Assembly: GCA_009746045.1 (NCBI GenBank)
Contig: RPFO01000041.1
Span: 9,392,468 to 9,456,467 of the forward strand
DNA length: 64,000 nt
Direction of reading: 5' to 3'
Origin: Mesostigma viride
Taxonomy: Eukaryota > Streptophyta > Mesostigmatophyceae > Mesostigmatales > Mesostigmataceae
The position numbers and the translations under genes are program-made. A model generated the notes under the pieces. The model searched no databases and was not told where the DNA came from. It saw only the letters and a list, made by a program, of their open reading frames with translations. Numbering within the stretch: position 1 is the first letter of the stretch; every line of letters begins with the position of its first letter. Positions 1 to 8,370 of the stretch are shown here, piece by piece.

Positions 1-120
1 GCAGACCGCGATCTTGGCACATTTTGTCTTCTTGAACGGTGCCTTCTTGTCCTGCCAATACACGCAGCCATATGCATTGATCTTGGCCAAGTGGCACCTT
101 GCTGCTCACTTGTTTCTACT
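1..120 (-). mobile_element. hAT-like element fragment, left of the CACTA insertion
   Basis: This sequence flanks the CACTA element on its left and would be continuous with 26327-26552 before that insertion. Bases 118-120 (ACT) are the left copy of the CACTA target duplication. Minus-strand translation gives a plausible basic stretch with spaced cysteines, which could belong to a BED-type zinc finger of a hAT transposase. That reading is inference and weak. The rest of the element lies outside the window. Confidence 0.35.
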
Positions 121-133
121 ACACTAGGAACTC
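121..133 (+). repeat. CACTA left terminal inverted repeat
   Basis: ACACTAGGAACTC, matched exactly by its reverse complement at the other end. CACTA begins at the second base. Including the leading A makes the flanking 3-bp duplication (ACT) agree. Confidence 0.92.
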
Positions 134-144
134 GGCTTTGAGAA

Positions 145-470
145 TGGGTGAGAAATGGTGAGAAAAAGGGTGAGAAAGGTGAGAAAAAGGGTGAGAAATG
201 GGTGAGAATGGGTGAGAAAGGTGAGAAAAAAGGGTGAGAATGGGGTGAGAATGGGTGAGAAAACACGTTTCTCACCCGGGTGAGATTGCCCCAAAAAGGT
301 CAAAAAAGGGGAAAAACGTGAGAAAAATCTCAAGAAAACAGGACGTGAGATAAGTGAGAAAAACGGGAGGTGTGAAACGTGAGAAAAGTGAGAAAATCAG
401 GACGTGAGAAAAGTGAGAAAAGTGAGAAAAACAGGACGTGAGAAAAGTGAGAAAAGTGAGAAAACACAGC
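145..470 (-). repeat. CACTA left subterminal repeat array
   Basis: Degenerate short repeats built on GTGAGAAA or GGTGAGAA occur many times here. The complementary TTTCTCAC form occurs at the right end. In CACTA elements such subterminal repeats are the binding sites of the accessory transposition protein. Here the role is inferred from position and inverted symmetry. Small open frames across the array are low-complexity artefacts. Confidence 0.8.
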
Positions 471-480
471 GCTGAAAAAC

Positions 481-1140
481 ACACCCATAATGCAATATGC
501 TGGCAGCAGACACATGCATGCAGTGCCAGTAACAACCGCTGTTCAAAACAGCACGAACAATCATGATTTTTTCATTAAATGTTTGAATAATTTTAATGTT
601 TACAGCTGCAAGAACCCGTTGATTCAACTATTCAACACTGTTATGGCGTTATGTACATCTTCGGCATTCAATGCCTGTTCAACACATGCAGTCTGTTATG
701 GCGTTATGACATCTTCGGCATTCAATGCCTTTCATCAAATACTATATGGCAGCTAGCTAACGAAGCGGGCCGCTCGACAGGGCGTCACATGCTGACTTGA
801 AAGTGGGACCGCTTGCATTTTACTCTCGTGGTGCCTGCAAGAAATCAAGCAAACCGACACAATATATGCAAGAGGAAAAGAAATCAGATCCTTGACATAG
901 ACGTAAGCGTTCTACAAGGATCTTGAGCTCAGCACCACCTAACTAACAATCCATGCAGAAAGTGTGTATGGCAAATCAAACCAAGCAACATACAATTGTT
1001 TGTGGTTGTCTCTTTGATACAATTCCATGCATGCAAGAGGGGGGGGGAAAAACAGGCCCTTGCAGATAAACATCTATACCTTCAAATGCAAAAAACATGA
1101 CACCTATAATTCCCCCCCAAATGAAAGCAGTGCAGCTAAC
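481..1140. other. CACTA left internal segment without a recognisable gene
   Basis: No convincing coding sequence was found. It may hold the last exon(s) and 3' UTR of the accessory gene on the minus strand, because exon 4 ends at 1141 with a good GT donor and no stop was located. A near-exact direct repeat of about 38 bp (GTTATGGCGTTATG followed by ACATCTTCGGCATTC) occurs at about 640-680 and 696-733. Confidence 0.5.
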
Positions 1141-1245
1141 CTTGGATGGTGATGCAACTGACGACGCCGATGACATGGCATCGTCATCGGCGTCGTCAGT
1201 GTCAGTCCTCCCACCACGTTGTTCTTCGAAGGCGGTCCAGTTTAC
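1141..1245 (-). CDS. CACTA accessory protein, exon 4
   Basis: This exon joins in phase to the exon ending at 1490, whose donor reads GTAAGTATA, through an acceptor ending TTGCAG just above 1245. It continues the frame into an acidic stretch (GGRTDTDDADDDAM) followed by a serine run. It ends at 1141 before a GT donor (GTTAGC). Downstream exons were not identified, so the true C-terminus is unknown. Support comes from splice signals and frame continuity only. Confidence 0.55.
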
Positions 1246-1489
1246 CTGCAAGTAAGAGGCATACAAGGAAGTCAACTAAATCATGTTCAGGAAAACTTAA
1301 TTGCAGAAAAAAGATGCTATCAATAAATGGCGATTTTTATAGCGGAACAAAATTTCAGAAATCATAGGGGGAAAAACAACAAAACCTAATCAGCCAACAT
1401 AATTTACCATGATTACATGAACAACAATATGGCATGCATGCAAGATGCAAACAACTTATTTTTAGGCACGACTAAAAAGGTATACTTAC

Positions 1490-2504
1490 CGATGTCATCC
1501 CCGTTGCCGTCGAGATGTCGATAGTCGCAGTACCCTGCTGCCGGGCGCGAACAAGGGCCTTTTGTTTTGCTAGGAGGGCTTCTAGCCTGGCCAGTTCTCG
1601 CTCTGCATCCTTCAAATCCGGCTCGAGCTCCATATCCACGTCGCTGAATTCCAGTTTAGCAGGCGCAACCGACAGCACCGTCGGCGTGGCGACCTCCGCC
1701 TTGGCCTGCGCCGCTGCCGGCGTTGCGACCTCCGCCTTGGCCTGCGCCGCTGCCGGCGTGGCGACCTCCGCCTTGGCCTGCGCCGCTGCCGGCGTGGCGA
1801 CCTCCGCCTTGGCCTGCGCCGCTGCCGGCGTGGCGACCTCCGCCTTGGCCTGCGCCGCCGCCGCCGTGGCAACCTCCGCCTTGGCTTTCTCCACAGCAGG
1901 CGTGGTGACTACCACCTTTGTCCCTGCCTTTGCCTCGCTGCCCTGCACCGCAGCCCCAGCCACAACTCCCTTCGCACGCTTCACAGGCACCTGCTGCGCG
2001 GACTCCTCCACCTGTCTCTTTTTCACCGGATCCTGCATGTTGTTGGGGTCCACAGAGGCAGCAGCCTTCACGGCTGCTTGGGACCGCTTGAGGACTCGGT
2101 ACGCCGTCATGTCCTCGGGGTACACTCCATCAAGAGCCACCCAAGCACATATTTCCTTGCTGTTCTCGTCTTGGGGGAGGTCGTTGAGGGCGAGCTCGTA
2201 AGTCTTGCTTGCGCCGTCATGCTCGACGAACAGGATTGAGTGTGGGATCTTCCTTTTCTTGTTGATGGAGCAGACTTTACCAAACTCCCAGATCCACTCA
2301 TCCTGGTCCTTCTTAGGGTCCTCTAGGAGAAACCGCACGGCGATGAACATCCCGATTTTCGGCTGGGCATCCTTTCGGATGGTGGCCACGCGGCTGAGCT
2401 GCGGCAGAAAGTGACCAAGGCCCAGGTCAAGGGGGGTACCGCGTTCCTTTTTTATTTGGGGCTCCCGTTCCTTCTTGAGTTTCTTTGGCGGCACATCAGC
2501 TTTC
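1490..2504 (-). CDS. CACTA accessory protein, distal part of exon 3
   Basis: This is the coding exon downstream of the Gypsy insertion. The host frame crosses the 4-bp duplication TTTC (2501-2504), so removing the Gypsy restores a continuous basic stretch (KNKVEKKADVPPKKLKK). It then encodes a globular segment of about 75 residues with the features VRFLLED, WEFGKV, ILFVEHDGA and YELAL. That segment might be a Tudor- or chromo-barrel-like fold, which is a weak structural guess. A run of AQAKAEVATPAA repeats and a C-terminal coiled-coil-like helix follow. In CACTA elements the second gene usually encodes the subterminal-repeat binding protein, and that is the most likely role. The Met predicted inside the Gypsy terminus (2641) is an artefact of the insertion. 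Confidence 0.7.
1680..1870 (-). repeat. 36-bp coding minisatellite in the accessory gene
   Basis: About five tandem 36-bp units each encode a 12-residue AQAKAEVATPAA-type repeat. They keep the frame of the accessory protein. The units are nearly identical, which suggests recent expansion. Confidence 0.85.
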
Positions 2505-2645
2505 TGTCGCGTCTGCGTACCACAATCTCCGGCGCCACCATGGCGGCTGGCCATGCTCAGCTTTGGTAAAACCCAAATGAGCTGAGCTGACGTGCCTGCC
2601 TTAACTGCATGCCCGGTGGGGTGGGCGAGGACCTGTCCCATGATT
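2505..2645 (-). repeat. Gypsy copy 1 terminal repeat B2
   Basis: A 141-bp block that forms the outer 3' end of the element on the minus strand. It is nearly identical to B1 at 3861-4001. Its outer edge (TGTCGCG) abuts the TTTC duplication. Read alone it extends a neighbouring CACTA frame spuriously. Confidence 0.9.
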
Positions 2646-3858
2646 AACGAAAGGAGGGTTCTCAGCCGAGGACAAGGAATTGTCCCTCGTGCCTGATGAC
2701 CACCTTAATGCTTTTGCCTCCCCTGCTATAGAACAATGTTTTCACAACACACACTTTGCACAGTCTGATGATGAAGCCGCACATGCGGAATTTATTGAGA
2801 AAGTTAATACAATTACAACACGTTGATAGTCTCAATATCGATGCACTCCATGCTCACGAGCCCGCAGTTAGGCAGCGCTCTCAATATCGATGCACTCCAT
2901 GCTCACGAGCCCGCAGTTAGGCAGCGCTCCATGACATGCTACCGGCCTTGCTCCCAAGGAAAGGGAGAAACACGAAGGCCACTAACGAGAGACTCGAAGA
3001 GACTACACGCTACGTGAGAGTCCTCTTCGACTATGAACCAAACCATTCGTCATGCCACACGCATGACACACGCCACACTTGTCAGTCCAGCCAGGAATGC
3101 CCAAACTATCTTGCTGTCTGAACCATGCAAATAGAAACTGCATTCCAGTTGCCGTCCTGGCTTTCTACCACACATGCCAACAAAAGCAGGAAGGCATCCC
3201 GACAAATCTAAATTGCTACCCTGTTGCCGATCTCATCTCCTAGAGGCTCCGGCATTTCTGTCCCTGGGAATGTCCGGCATTGAGTCACGACCACCAAGGT
3301 CGAAGCATAATATCCTTCAAACAATCTGCACGCTCACACCTTGCGTGTGAGTGGCCCAGCAAACATTGCTTCTAATCTTTCCTTTCTAGAAGAAATCCCT
3401 TTGTAGGGCTGCCAGCGATTTCGCATTCATTCCAGCGATCTGGCTCCGCACCGCAAATTTCCTTTTCCATTTTCTGTCCAGTCCTCATAACGTTGACCCG
3501 CTATTCTACACCACAAAGACACCTGGCCTGTCAATAGCCTCGGCGCTGTTGAAGTCCAGCAGTCCAGCTCCAGCTCCAGCTCCAGCTCCAGCTCCAGCTG
3601 TCCACTAACTCGCGTATGATCCTCTCGACGCTGCGCACTTGTGCTGCCGTCCGCTCAAGTACGTCAGTGCTGCGCGCCCAGCCGTGCCTGGCCCGGCGCG
3701 CGCGCACGTGCACTTTCGTCCGCTCTTATGCTGCAAGTGCTAGTGTCCCCCCCCGGTCACTAGCCTTTGTCGAAAATGCGCAGAAAACAAATTCCTTGCG
3801 CACGTCACCGGTATTGTGCATAGTGGGCGCCCGGATGACATAGCTCGCGTCCGTGACA
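2646..3858 (-). repeat. Gypsy copy 1 terminal repeat A2
   Basis: This block is homologous to A1 (18091-19253) but longer, mainly because about 55 bp are tandemly duplicated at about 2830-2925. It contains an AGCTCC microsatellite (about 3560-3598) and ends GTGACA. With B2 it forms an LTR-like unit of about 1.35 kb with TG and CA ends. No protein is encoded. Short open frames recur in every copy but look non-coding. Confidence 0.88.
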
Positions 3859-3860
3859 GC

Positions 3861-4001
3861 TGTCGCGTCTGCGTACCACAATCTCCGGCGCCACCATGGC
3901 GGCTGGCCATGCTCAGCTTTGGTAAAACCCAAATGAGCTGAGCTGACGTGCCTGCCTTAACTGCATGCCCGGTGGGGTGGGCGAGGACCTGTCCCATGAT
4001 T
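3861..4001 (-). repeat. Gypsy copy 1 internal repeat B1
   Basis: A second copy of the 141-bp B block, located between the integrase gene and A2. It is separated from A2 by only the two bases GC. The same B1-GC-A2 junction occurs at 42597-42598 and 50134-50135. Confidence 0.9.
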
Positions 4002-4027
4002 CCCCCCTCGCTGGCTCTCATGGCTCC

Positions 4028-5557
4028 TCACATGGCCAGCGACCGTGCCAACACCACAGCAGCTAAGGAAATGGTGACGCTACTGGTTGCGAAACGGGCA
4101 GCGACACAAACTGGGCAAAACCACTGGCCCGCTGGCACGGTGGTGAGCGCTGGCTGCAAGCAGTGCATGTGCCACCCACAATTACAGTGATCACACAGCA
4201 ACATGGTATCCCCCTGGTCTACGCGATGGCAAACCTGACACTGTGCGTCCTTGACCCGCCTGGCCGTGTGCGGGGCGAGGTCAGGCAATAAGTTGGGCAA
4301 CGAACACGGACTGAGGTTGCTTACGTTATCGGTGGTGCGACTGCCGTCGACGCCCTCCAGAATGGCGACCCCAGATGGCTTGATGGCGACGATCCGCAAG
4401 ATGGTCGGCCCCGCAGTCACGTCAAGAGTGTCGGTCAGCTGCGTGCGGAGAAAGACGAACTGCCCCGGACGAAAATGCAGCTGACGGGCCATGTAAGCGC
4501 CCCCCCGGCGCTGAGCGTAGCGCAGGGTATCTCGGTGCTGGGCGATGAACAAGTTGTTCATGGCGATGGGCATAACCTTGCGGAAAGTAGCCGCCCGTGC
4601 GGTCACCTCAGCCAGAAACTGACTGGCGTTGTCAAACGCCATAGGGGTGGGGTGTGCACTCTGCGCCTCCGTGGGGAGCAAGGGTGCGCGCCCAAACAAC
4701 AGGAAATACGGGGAGAAACAGGCGAGCGACTCCTGGGGTGACATTCGGTAACCCATGGCTATCCACGCCAGTTCACGATCCCACATAGTGAATGATGCTG
4801 ACTGCAGGCTCCACTTGCGCAAAGCCTGCTTGACAGTCTGCACCAATCTCTCAGCCAAACCATTGGCCTGAGGATGCTCGCGAGAAGTGCGACGGTGATC
4901 AATGAGACATGCATCCAACAATTCCTGAAATTCCCCACGAAACTCCCCGCCCTGGTCGGTGACCACCTCCGCGGGGGCGCCAAACCTGGCGATGATGTCG
5001 GCGAAGTGCTTGGCGGTGGTGGCGGCCTGCTTGTCAGCAATGGGGATGAGCTCGACCCACTTGCTAAAACTTTCGACACACACCATGACATACTTGTGGC
5101 CATCTGCACTTTCATCAAAGGGCCCACACAGGTCTACGTGCCAGCGGTAGAAGAGCCCTCTGATGGGTAGGCTCATCAATTCTTTCGCATCGTGGTCCAC
5201 ATTGAACCTGGCCTTCACCCGGGCACACTGCGCGCAGCTAGCGACGACCTGCGCGACTGTGGCACGCATGCCGTTCCACCAATAAGAGGCGCGCACTAGC
5301 GCCAAAGTGCGGTTACCACCCAGGTGGCCATACCGCTCATGGGCTTGCTGGACGATGGCGACCCGCTTGTGAGGCGGCGGCACCACCACTTTGCGCTTGC
5401 CGATCATTTTGTGGAGGACCCCGGCATCCCACGAGTAGGTGACCGCCCTATGTTGCACCCTATTCAACTCAGCGTCACGCTGGGCTGAGGACCAATCAAC
5501 CGGGGTGGGGTGAGAGCTATCCCTTGGACCTGCTCCAACACACGCCCATCGAGCCAC
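4028..5557 (-). CDS. Integrase with C-terminal PHD finger (Gypsy copy 1)
   Basis: This 509-residue frame encodes a DDE integrase. The zinc-binding domain shows H73, H78, C108 and C111. The catalytic core shows D142 (VDLCGPF), D201 (TDQGGEF) and E236 (GLAERLVQ). A C-terminal barrel-like segment (PGQFVFLR) follows. Residues 440-484 then form a PHD finger with the C4HC3 pattern: C440, C443, C455, C458, H463, C466, C481, C484, and the conserved W479. Integrases insert element DNA into the genome, and PHD fingers usually bind histone H3 tails, so targeting to chromatin marks is a reasonable inference. The frame begins with a GTG, not an ATG, and overlaps the RNase H frame by 94 nt in the -1 frame. 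It is therefore probably made as part of a polyprotein. Confidence 0.93.
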   Translation of the reverse strand: MARWACVGAGPRDSSHPTPVDWSSAQRDAELNRVQHRAVTYSWDAGVLHKMIGKRKVVVPPPHKRVAIVQQAHERYGHLGGNRTLALVRASYWWNGMRATVAQVVASCAQCARVKARFNVDHDAKELMSLPIRGLFYRWHVDLCGPFDESADGHKYVMVCVESFSKWVELIPIADKQAATTAKHFADIIARFGAPAEVVTDQGGEFRGEFQELLDACLIDHRRTSREHPQANGLAERLVQTVKQALRKWSLQSASFTMWDRELAWIAMGYRMSPQESLACFSPYFLLFGRAPLLPTEAQSAHPTPMAFDNASQFLAEVTARAATFRKVMPIAMNNLFIAQHRDTLRYAQRRGGAYMARQLHFRPGQFVFLRTQLTDTLDVTAGPTILRIVAIKPSGVAILEGVDGSRTTDNVSNLSPCSLPNLLPDLAPHTARRVKDAQCQVCHRVDQGDTMLLCDHCNCGWHMHCLQPALTTVPAGQWFCPVCVAARFATSSVTISLAAVVLARSLAM

Positions 5558-8370
5558 ACATCACCCATGTTGCATTCCACTGTGAGATGGCCAACCAACA
5601 CCACCTGGAGTGCTAGGTATCGTGCCAAGGTATTGTCAATGTCAAAGGACGGAGAATTACCTTCCTCCAACGCGAGGAGGCCAGCGGCAGGGGTGAAGGG
5701 AGAAGGGTGAACTGCATTGCAGCTTGCCGCAAAGTCTGCGACTGTATACTCGACTGCGCGCCAGTCTGCCTCGGCGTCGGCGTCAGCGAAGCCTGCAGCA
5801 TTAACAAAAACCACAGACCCAGGCGAGCTCTCGGCCCCTAGGGCCCGCGCACCAGTGTTGTCAACAGTGGTTGGTAGAGCATACCTGGACAGGACGTCCG
5901 CGTTGGAGTGATCCACACCTGGCCGATGGACGATTGTCAGGTGGTACTCCTGAATGATCATTGCCCACCGGGCCAGCTTACCCGTGAGTTTGTCGCTGGT
6001 CATCAACCACAATAAGGGCTGGTGATCAGTGACAAGTGTGAACACCCGCCCAAAGAGATATGGCCTGAAGTGCTTGATGGCCCACACAACGGCTAACGCT
6101 TCCCCCTCGTAGGAAGAGTACCGACTCTCGGCAGAGTTGTTACTCCGACTAGCGTACGCGATAACATGCTCGCGCCCCGCATCGTCCTTTTGTGCTAGCA
6201 CAGCCCCTAGGCCTACCTTGGACCAATCGGTGTAAAGAATGAAGGGCAGAGCATAGTCGGGGGCGCGTAGGATAGGAGCGGCAGTCAGTTCCTGTTTGAT
6301 GGTATCGATGGCTCGCTGCTGAGCCGGACCCCACGCCCAGACATTGCCCTTCTTCAACAACTCAGTCAGGGGTTTGACTTTGGTGCTGAAATTCTGAATA
6401 TATCCTCGATAATAGCCAGCTAGCCCGAGATACGCGCGCACCCCCGAGATGTCGATGGGCACTGCGGCGTTGCTGATGGCTTCCACTTTGGCTGCCTCAG
6501 GGGTCCGGCCACCTGGTACAATCTGATGACCAAGAAACCCTATGGTCTGTTGGGCGAACTTGCACTTTTCAGGGTGCAGCCGCAGGTTGGCCTTATCTAG
6601 GGCGATCCGAACCTGATCGAGGTGAGCTAAGTGCTGGTCAAATGTCTCGCTAAAGACAATGACATCGTCTATGTAGCAGGCTGCAAATGGCAACCCTGCC
6701 AGCACCTGGTCCATGGCACGTTGGAACACCGCACTAGCGTTGCGATGTCCGAATGGCATGCGAACCCACTCGTACAGACGGGTCCCACCCCAAAAGGCCA
6801 GCTTGCGCTGATCTGCCTCTACGACCTTGATCTGATGGAAGCCGCTACGCAAATCTAGCGACGACACATACTTGACCTGGGGAGATATTTTATCCAAAAC
6901 ATCATCGACCCGAGGCATGGGGTACCTATCAACAGGAGTGTGCGCGTTCAGCTGACGCAGGTCAGTGGCCATGCGCATACCTGTCCACTCGCCTGTGATG
7001 GTATCCTTCTTGGGTGCGACCACCGTGGCAGCTGCATAACTGGAGGATGAAGCGCGGATGATCCCAGCTGCCTCTAGCTCTCGACAGTTAGCATCTACGA
7101 ATTCCAGCTCAGCCAAGCTCAGCCTATGCTGCCGCCTGAATAAGGGCTGATCCGTATCTAGTGGGACCCCCATGCAGCCCCCGTTGTAGCACCCTAGTTC
7201 TTCACTGCTGAAAGCGAATACTGAGCGTGCAGAATGCAACCAGTGCTCCATAGCCTTGCGTTGCGTGGCGGTGAGGTGCTCACCTATGGCCCATATGTGA
7301 GAGGCAGCAGGATCTGCGACTGCGGCACTCCTACTGTCGAGACAAGGCCCCCGGACAGCGGCATCGTGGAAAAGGGAAAATGCGGCTACACCGGGTGTGA
7401 CGCTCACCTGCTGAATGGCACGGACTGCGCGACCGACCGATTGCTGCAGGGTGGGCGCTCCAGCGAACACCGTGCTGGACAACAAGGACGTCATGAGGAT
7501 AACGCTCCATAGTTGAAGCAGCCGCGATCTCCATGGCGACCCAGTGCCGCCGGACGCTGTTGGCCGGACACCAGCCGCGTGGGCACTGACAGGCGGTGGC
7601 GGTGTGGGGATATCTCCCCCACCCTGGCGCACTTGCATTGCGGCCCGCAGAACATACCCAACCTGGAAGGCTGACATGGCTTGCCCAACGAGAGACCACC
7701 TAGTGGCCTCTAAAACCCCCTCAGCGGCGGACGCCCCCACATGGAACCCCATGCTCACCTCCCGAAACTCAGCGGGCGGCTGCACCAACAAACCCGTACC
7801 GGTGTCCCATACCAAACCCTTGCCCCGGTCCCTGTAGGCCGATGACCCCTGGTAACTAACCAAGGTGGGAAGAGCGCACATAGGCTTACCTACGTGATTG
7901 ACGGGCGCGTAAGGGTGCCGATCGGCGACGTCTACCCGCTGCGTGACCAAATGTGGTGGCAGCGCCACCTCCGCGGGCATGCCGTCGTGCTGTCGTGTGA
8001 TCGCATCTACCACTGCCTGGATGGTGGTGGTGAGTGCAAGGTTGGTCCAGAATGCGCGGTACCTGTGGGTGAGCCCGCCCAATCCTGCATTGTCGCACGT
8101 GACTGGTGCCCCTAAGATGTCCACGATCTGGGCCCAGTCCTTCCTCACTACCTCGTGAGGGCTGTCGTCGGCCACCACGTTCTCAAAAAGATACGCTAGT
8201 GGCTGGTCCTGCAGCTGCTGCAAGAGTCCAACGACTCGAAGCAGATCCCAAAACAACCCGCTCCTAGGATCCGCAAGCCCGCGTCCTACGCCGGCCTGAC
8301 TCAACCCTTGACATTCCCAGCCCGCGAGGACGAGGTCTATCCTCTTGTGCCGCCTCAAAAGGCCTCGCAC
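5464..8370 (-). CDS. Methyltransferase C-part, reverse transcriptase and RNase H (Gypsy copy 1)
   Basis: This 968-residue frame begins inside the methyltransferase. Motif IV is GWECQGLS (residues 17-24) with the catalytic cysteine at 20, followed by DPRSGLF. Motif VI is ENV (63-65). An RYR motif VIII lies at 103-105, and a motif X-like LVGQAMSAFQVG lies near 227-238. A hydrophobic segment occurs at 284-304. RT follows with LDLRSGFHQ (505-513) and the catalytic YIDD (566-569). RNase H has D714, E755 or E757, and D782. The frame overlaps the upstream methyltransferase frame and the downstream integrase frame, each time needing a -1 shift. The same 968-residue frame is intact in copy 3. Confidence 0.93.
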   Translation of the reverse strand: MRGLLRRHKRIDLVLAGWECQGLSQAGVGRGLADPRSGLFWDLLRVVGLLQQLQDQPLAYLFENVVADDSPHEVVRKDWAQIVDILGAPVTCDNAGLGGLTHRYRAFWTNLALTTTIQAVVDAITRQHDGMPAEVALPPHLVTQRVDVADRHPYAPVNHVGKPMCALPTLVSYQGSSAYRDRGKGLVWDTGTGLLVQPPAEFREVSMGFHVGASAAEGVLEATRWSLVGQAMSAFQVGYVLRAAMQVRQGGGDIPTPPPPVSAHAAGVRPTASGGTGSPWRSRLLQLWSVILMTSLLSSTVFAGAPTLQQSVGRAVRAIQQVSVTPGVAAFSLFHDAAVRGPCLDSRSAAVADPAASHIWAIGEHLTATQRKAMEHWLHSARSVFAFSSEELGCYNGGCMGVPLDTDQPLFRRQHRLSLAELEFVDANCRELEAAGIIRASSSSYAAATVVAPKKDTITGEWTGMRMATDLRQLNAHTPVDRYPMPRVDDVLDKISPQVKYVSSLDLRSGFHQIKVVEADQRKLAFWGGTRLYEWVRMPFGHRNASAVFQRAMDQVLAGLPFAACYIDDVIVFSETFDQHLAHLDQVRIALDKANLRLHPEKCKFAQQTIGFLGHQIVPGGRTPEAAKVEAISNAAVPIDISGVRAYLGLAGYYRGYIQNFSTKVKPLTELLKKGNVWAWGPAQQRAIDTIKQELTAAPILRAPDYALPFILYTDWSKVGLGAVLAQKDDAGREHVIAYASRSNNSAESRYSSYEGEALAVVWAIKHFRPYLFGRVFTLVTDHQPLLWLMTSDKLTGKLARWAMIIQEYHLTIVHRPGVDHSNADVLSRYALPTTVDNTGARALGAESSPGSVVFVNAAGFADADAEADWRAVEYTVADFAASCNAVHPSPFTPAAGLLALEEGNSPSFDIDNTLARYLALQVVLVGHLTVECNMGDVWLDGRVLEQVQGIALTPPRLIGPQPSVTLS

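Noticed and set aside
119-133. CTA as the CACTA target duplication
   Set aside because: The base after CACTA ends on the right would give TAC, which does not match; taking the 13-bp ends beginning with A gives matching ACT on both sides.
145-470. GTGAGAAA array as telomeric or satellite DNA
   Set aside because: It occurs in inverted orientation at both ends of one CACTA element, as expected for subterminal repeats.
1515-2201. Long plus-strand frame opposite the CACTA accessory exon
   Set aside because: It is a mirror of the alanine-rich 36-bp repeat on the minus strand; the minus frame has splice sites and domain-like sequence.
2505-2641. N-terminus of the minus-strand frame starting at 2641 (MGQVLAHPTG)
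   Set aside because: It is translated Gypsy repeat B2 fused by insertion; the CACTA frame continues at 19254 instead.
3531-3843. Short frames recurring in every Gypsy A repeat
   Set aside because: They lie in LTR-like sequence, include a microsatellite, often use non-ATG starts and show no protein features.
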